This document shows positions 60,440 through 64,000 of a DNA stretch of 64,000 bases, piece by piece. The stretch lies in the NCBI RefSeq assembly GCF_963667685.1, contig NZ_OY763930.1, positions 2,277,501 to 2,341,500 on the forward strand, given 5' to 3'. Numbering within the stretch: position 1 is the stretch's first letter; each line of letters opens with the position of its first letter. The position numbers and the translations under genes were made by a program. The notes beneath the pieces were generated by a model. It saw only the letters and a list, made by a program, of their open reading frames with translations, was not told where the DNA came from and searched no databases. The DNA is from Maridesulfovibrio sp. Its GTDB lineage: Bacteria; Desulfobacterota; Desulfovibrionia; Desulfovibrionales; Desulfovibrionaceae.

Positions 60440-60505
60440 TGTTTAAGTGTCCAAGTTAGTGTGTGCATTTGAACATATGTTTAGACAATTGTCCAAAATT
60501 GTTTG
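60440..60505. promoter_or_regulatory. Candidate binding sites for the sigma-54 activator
   Basis: Two TGTCCAA direct repeats (60448-60454 and 60490-60496) are 42 nt apart, about four helical turns. The second belongs to an imperfect palindrome TTAGACAATTGTCCAA (60481-60496), and a second perfect palindrome AACATATGTT lies at 60472-60481. They lie 110-160 nt upstream of the -24 element, the usual place for enhancer sites. Confidence 0.5.
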
Positions 60506-60603
60506 GGCTGATGATTCATTTTAGTTTCTGAGTTTGAATTAAGATCTAAGATTGCTAGCCATTATTCTTGGGATTGTGGTAACTATAAAAAGGATACTGA
60601 AAG

Positions 60604-60621
60604 TCGGTACGGATTCTGCTT
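60604..60621 (+). promoter_or_regulatory. Sigma-54 promoter of the cytochrome operon
   Basis: TCGGTACGGATTCTGCTT. The invariant GG (60606-60607) and GC (60618-60619) are 10 nt apart as required for -24/-12 promoters, with TACGG after the GG as in the consensus TGGCACGG. The start point would be near 60631, about 58 nt before the first gene. Confidence 0.8.
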
Positions 60622-60688
60622 AGTCTGAATATGCAATTTTCATAGCCAGATTGAAATTAGAGTGGCTCGAATTCAAAAAGGAATATTT

Positions 60689-61672
60689 ATGACAGACAAG
60701 AAGACAGGAATATCGCGTAGGAGTTTTTTAAAGGGGCTAGGGGCCGCAAGCGGGGCTATGCTCCTTCCGACTCCCAAAACAGTGCAGGCAGGCGGGACAG
60801 ATGAAGAGCTGTGTACCCTGCTGGACTTATCTAAATGTATCGGTTGCGGCGAATGTGTTTCAGCCTGCCGCGAGGTCAATGAACCTAAGTTTCCCAAGCC
60901 TAAGAAGCCATACCCGGAAATGTATCCCAAGAGCCGGGTAAAAATCGAAGACTGGTCGGAACGTACAGATGTTGATGACCGTCTGACTCCGTATAACTGG
61001 CTTTTCATCCAGAGTGCGGAAGTTGAATACAAGGGTGAAAGCTACGAGATTAATATACCCCGCCGTTGCCTTCATTGTCGTAATGCGCCCTGTGCCAATC
61101 TTTGCCCTTGGGGTGCTGCGGGAAAACAGAAGAACGGCATCGTGCGTATTAATGATGAAGTTTGCCTTGGCGGCGCTAAGTGCCGTGCGGTCTGTCCATG
61201 GCATATTCCCCAGCGGCAGACAGGGGTGGGCTTGTATCTGCGGCTTTTACCCAATTTCGCCGGGAACGGGGTAATGTACAAGTGCGACCGCTGTTACAAC
61301 CGTATCGATCAGGGTGAATTGCCTGCCTGTATAGAGGCCTGCCCGGAAGGAGTGCAGACCATTGGACCGCGCAGTGAAATTTTAGCCAAAGCACACCGGC
61401 TTGCAGAGCAGAACAACTGGTTTATCTACGGTGAAGAAGAGAATGGTGGAACCAACACCATCTATCTCTCTCCCGTTCCGTTTGAACTGTTGAATGATGC
61501 CGTGGAAAAGGGACCCGGAAAGCCCGGACTCAACCCGGTTGAAAACAGCATGGCTGATGAGGAGAAGCTTGCTTACGCGGTCGGCATTGCTCCTTTTGCC
61601 GGAATAGCTGCCGGAGTAATCAAGGCCGGGAAGTTTCTTGCTTCTGCAACAGGAGGTAAGGACAATGACTAG
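60689..61672 (+). CDS. Tat-exported four-cluster ferredoxin-like subunit
   Basis: A 327-residue iron-sulfur protein. The Tat signal is ISRRSFLKGLGAASGAML. Four cysteine groups follow: CIGCGECVSAC; CLHCRNAPCANLC; CLGGAKCRAVC; CDRCYNRI with CIEAC, enough for four 4Fe-4S clusters, as in HybA/DsrO-type electron-transfer subunits. A hydrophobic segment near the C-terminus (PFAGIAAGVIKAGKFLA) may anchor it. AAGGAA supports the ATG at 60689. It is probably the equivalent of OhcB in the octaheme cytochrome complex of Desulfovibrio. Confidence 0.88.
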   Translation: MTDKKTGISRRSFLKGLGAASGAMLLPTPKTVQAGGTDEELCTLLDLSKCIGCGECVSACREVNEPKFPKPKKPYPEMYPKSRVKIEDWSERTDVDDRLTPYNWLFIQSAEVEYKGESYEINIPRRCLHCRNAPCANLCPWGAAGKQKNGIVRINDEVCLGGAKCRAVCPWHIPQRQTGVGLYLRLLPNFAGNGVMYKCDRCYNRIDQGELPACIEACPEGVQTIGPRSEILAKAHRLAEQNNWFIYGEEENGGTNTIYLSPVPFELLNDAVEKGPGKPGLNPVENSMADEEKLAYAVGIAPFAGIAAGVIKAGKFLASATGGKDND

Positions 61673-62132
61673 CCCACTCTTCAGACGCTTTATGAAGCTG
61701 GTTATTTTCATGCTTGCCCTGACCGGAGCAGCGCAGATGCCTATTTTCAAACGTTATTACATTGCGGACATTCCCGGTCTAGGCTGGCTTTCCGACTTTT
61801 ATCTGACCAACAAGATCCATTACATCTTCGGGGCCGTGCTTATTTTTATGGCCCTTTATCTACTGACCATATTCGTCATGGCTGCCAAGGACCGCATGGA
61901 GTTGACTTTATCCGGCTCAGCGCGGGTGGCTTTATACGGAATAGTAATTGCCACCGGGGTTCTAAGGGTGATTAAAAACCTGCCCTCAGTCACATTTGAC
62001 CCTTTTACGGTAATGCTTATCGATTGGGCTCATCTTGGATTTGCAATTCTGCTTGGGATTGCGGCTATGTATGCTTTTTTCAGGGGACGCAAACCTTATC
62101 TTGAACGCAGGAAATCCAACATGTTGCACTGA
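61665..62132 (+). CDS. Small membrane subunit, possibly b-type cytochrome
   Basis: A 155-residue protein with four hydrophobic helices (about residues 8-25, 45-70, 80-100 and 120-140). Histidines in NKIHYIFG and IDWAHLGF fall within helices and could bind heme. GGAGGTAAGGA supports the ATG at 61665, which overlaps the previous stop. It likely anchors the complex or passes quinol electrons. I do not recognise a precise family. Confidence 0.75.
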   Translation: MTSPLFRRFMKLVIFMLALTGAAQMPIFKRYYIADIPGLGWLSDFYLTNKIHYIFGAVLIFMALYLLTIFVMAAKDRMELTLSGSARVALYGIVIATGVLRVIKNLPSVTFDPFTVMLIDWAHLGFAILLGIAAMYAFFRGRKPYLERRKSNMLH

Positions 62133-62189
62133 AGCAAAGTATCCGGGGGGGCATCTCCCCCCCGGTAATAATAACGATGGAGGGTGGAG

Positions 62190-63818
62190 ATGAAGTTAAT
62201 GCGGAACTCAGTGCTACTGCTCTCAGCGCTGCTTTTTATGGGTGGGAGTGCATTTGCCGATGAAGAGACTGCTCCCGGCCGGGAAATGGCCCGTCAGGCG
62301 ACTAAGGGCAAGGAGCTATGGATTACGGCTGACCATTCAAAGTTCGACGCGCTGAAGCAACCTTTCAAGAGTGGTCCTGAAGTAACCAGGGCCTGCCTGA
62401 CCTGTCATACCGAGGCCGGTCATCAATTCCATAAGACCATTCACTGGACTTGGCTTGATCCCAAAGCAGAAAAGGAGCTTAAGGTCGGTAAAGGGGGGCT
62501 GGTGGTTAACAACTTCTGTATAAACATTCAGTCAAACGAGCCGCGTTGTACTTCCTGTCACGCAGGATACGGCTGGAAGAACAAGGATTTTGATTTTACT
62601 TCACAGGAAAAGATTGACTGTCTTGTCTGCCACGAGCAGACCGGCACCTACAAGAAGTTTCCATCCGGGGCCGGTAATCCTGCTCCGCCACCGGGGATGA
62701 AGTTTAAGGGAAACGGAAAATACTATGCCGCTCCCGAATGGAACAGGGTTGCTCAGTCCGTGGGCCGTCCGACCCGTAAGAATTGTGGAACCTGTCATTT
62801 TTATGGTGGCGGCGGAGACGGCGTTAAGCACGGAGATCTCGACTCCTCCATGCTTAAGCCGGCCAAGACTCTTGATGTGCACATGGGGCTGGACGGGCAG
62901 AACTTTGACTGTACCCGCTGCCATTCCACAGTGAAGCACGACATAGCCGGACGTATCTATTCAACCCCGGCTGCAACCGAGCGTAAGTCCCTGTTGGAAG
63001 ACGATCTCGGTTCCAAGATCATGTGTGAATCCTGCCATAGTGACAAACCGCATAAGTCTGAGCTGGGCATGAAGCTTAATGACCATACTGATAAGCTGGC
63101 CTGCCAGAGCTGTCATATTCCGACCTTCGCCCGCGAACTGCCGACCAAGATGTGGTGGGACTGGTCCAAGGCAGGAAAGAAGAAGGATGGCAAGCCTTAT
63201 GAGGAAAATGGTCCGTGGGGCAAGCCCATATATATGACCAAGAAGGGTGAAATGGTATGGGAAAAGAACGTGGTTCCAGAATATTACTGGTTCAACGGCA
63301 CCATTGACACCATTACCGCTCAGACAACCATTGACCCGACCAAGCCTGTGCGTGTTTCCCGACCTGTAGGGTCTATCGAGGATAAGAACTCGCGGATAAT
63401 GCCATTTAAGGTGCACCGCGGTAAGACTCCCTACGATAAGGTCAACAAGAACATTGTTATTCCACACCTGTTCGGCAAGGACAATGATGCTTATTGGAAG
63501 GGCTACAATTGGGAAAATGCCGTTGCCGCCGGTATGAAGTATTCCGGTCTGCCATTCAGCGGCGAAGTCGGGTTCGTGGAAACAGAATACGTTTACCCGA
63601 CCACACACATGGTCGCACCCAAGGAAAACGCCGTGGCCTGCGAAGAATGCCACAGCAAGCAGGGCCGTCTGGCCAGGATGAACTGCATGTATCTGCCCGG
63701 ACGTGATGCTTCCTCCGTAGTTGATGCGGGCGGCTGGTTCATCGTGCTGGCTTCGGCAGTGGGTGTCATCCTGCATGCCCTTGGACGCATCTTTATGTCA
63801 GGACGTAAGGAGGACTAG
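62190..63818 (+). CDS. Octaheme c-type cytochrome, tetrathionate reductase (Otr) family
   Basis: A 542-residue periplasmic cytochrome. A signal peptide ends near residue 23 (SAFADE). Eight CxxCH sites begin at residues 69, 120, 144, 199, 241, 279, 305 and 484. A C-terminal membrane helix (about 515-533) anchors it. Order and spacing match the Otr family, whose Shewanella member reduces tetrathionate, nitrite and hydroxylamine in vitro; the physiological substrate is unsettled. In Desulfovibrio a similar octaheme protein (OhcA) is part of a membrane complex. GGAGG supports the ATG at 62190; a GTG six bases upstream is less likely. Confidence 0.9.
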   Translation: MKLMRNSVLLLSALLFMGGSAFADEETAPGREMARQATKGKELWITADHSKFDALKQPFKSGPEVTRACLTCHTEAGHQFHKTIHWTWLDPKAEKELKVGKGGLVVNNFCINIQSNEPRCTSCHAGYGWKNKDFDFTSQEKIDCLVCHEQTGTYKKFPSGAGNPAPPPGMKFKGNGKYYAAPEWNRVAQSVGRPTRKNCGTCHFYGGGGDGVKHGDLDSSMLKPAKTLDVHMGLDGQNFDCTRCHSTVKHDIAGRIYSTPAATERKSLLEDDLGSKIMCESCHSDKPHKSELGMKLNDHTDKLACQSCHIPTFARELPTKMWWDWSKAGKKKDGKPYEENGPWGKPIYMTKKGEMVWEKNVVPEYYWFNGTIDTITAQTTIDPTKPVRVSRPVGSIEDKNSRIMPFKVHRGKTPYDKVNKNIVIPHLFGKDNDAYWKGYNWENAVAAGMKYSGLPFSGEVGFVETEYVYPTTHMVAPKENAVACEECHSKQGRLARMNCMYLPGRDASSVVDAGGWFIVLASAVGVILHALGRIFMSGRKED

Positions 63819-63820
63819 GT

Positions 63821-64000
63821 ATGAGCGGACATAATATGAAGAAGATTTATCTCTATTCAAAGTTCGAGCGTTTCTGGCACTGGACTCAGGCCATCCTGAT
63901 TTTCCTGCTTATGCTTACCGGACTGGAGGTCCATGGTGTATTCACTCTGTTCGGCTTTGAAAAGGCTGTGGACCTGCACAATACGCTGGGGATCAGCTGG
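63821..64000 (+). CDS. Cytochrome b subunit (5' part, cut by window end)
   Basis: Sixty residues are visible. They contain SKFERFWHWTQA followed by a hydrophobic helix LIFLLMLTGLEVHG, and AVDLHNTLG, the usual start of cytochrome b561/formate dehydrogenase gamma-type proteins, with heme-binding histidines. GTAAGGAGG lies close before the ATG, which is 2 nt after the octaheme stop. It is the likely quinone-reacting subunit (OhcC-like). The gene continues beyond the window. Confidence 0.85.
   Translation, partial: MSGHNMKKIYLYSKFERFWHWTQAILIFLLMLTGLEVHGVFTLFGFEKAVDLHNTLGISW

Overview
The window looks like chromosome of a sulfate-reducing deltaproteobacterium of the Desulfovibrio group (Desulfovibrionaceae, possibly a marine lineage). 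The main evidence is dsrA-dsrB-dsrD followed by a dsrN-type amidase gene, a tetraheme cytochrome c3, an AhbB-type siroheme decarboxylase gene beside hemL, anaerobic cobalamin genes (cbiG, cbiH), a B12-dependent ribonucleotide reductase, and several multiheme cytochrome clusters. The genus assignment is inference from gene content; no rRNA gene is present. I see no insertion sequence, integrase, prophage or CRISPR array.

Layout. 0-5.3 kb: a minus-strand block with an HDOD protein, a polyprenyl diphosphate synthase, futalosine hydrolase, a UDP-sugar dehydrogenase and a MenG/UbiE methyltransferase, three of which serve menaquinone synthesis. 5.4-7.5 kb: an octaheme hydroxylamine-oxidoreductase-like cytochrome with its NapC/NrfH-type quinol-oxidising partner. 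7.6-12.2 kb: tetrapyrrole genes (ahbB-like, hemL, cbiG, cbiH) and cytochrome c3; hemL sits between 79-bp inverted repeats. 12.3-23 kb: a very acidic repeat protein, lgt, a FecR-RTX secreted protein, a TraT-like lipoprotein and a trypsin-like lipoprotein. 23-34.6 kb: a giant activase/dehydratase-type protein, glutaminyl cyclase, TPR protein, K+ uptake (TrkA/TrkH), an Uup-type ABC-F ATPase, an orphan Hpt protein and flavodoxin. 35-43.7 kb: DAHP synthase-chorismate mutase and aroB, then the dsr locus. 43.8-51 kb: serine dehydratase, a cystathionine lyase type enzyme, a glycosyltransferase, PilZ, a DUF4136 lipoprotein, metF. 51-54.3 kb: nrdJ behind a cobalamin riboswitch. 54.7-58.7 kb: a permease-like gene, an MBL-fold gene, tRNA-Leu(CAG) and citrate synthase. 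59-64 kb: a sigma-54 activator divergent from an operon for a four-cluster Fe-S protein, a small membrane protein, an octaheme cytochrome and a b-type cytochrome cut by the window end.

How the genes work together: tetrapyrroles are the common thread. Siroheme is used by DsrAB and probably amidated by DsrN, is decarboxylated towards heme by the Ahb route, and heme is consumed by at least 24 c-type attachment sites in this window; B12 made by the cbi genes serves NrdJ, whose gene carries a B12 riboswitch. Menaquinone made with MqnB, the prenyl synthase and MenG feeds the membrane cytochromes. A family of GC-rich interspersed repeats with a shared CTCCGGCGGC end occupies many intergenic gaps.
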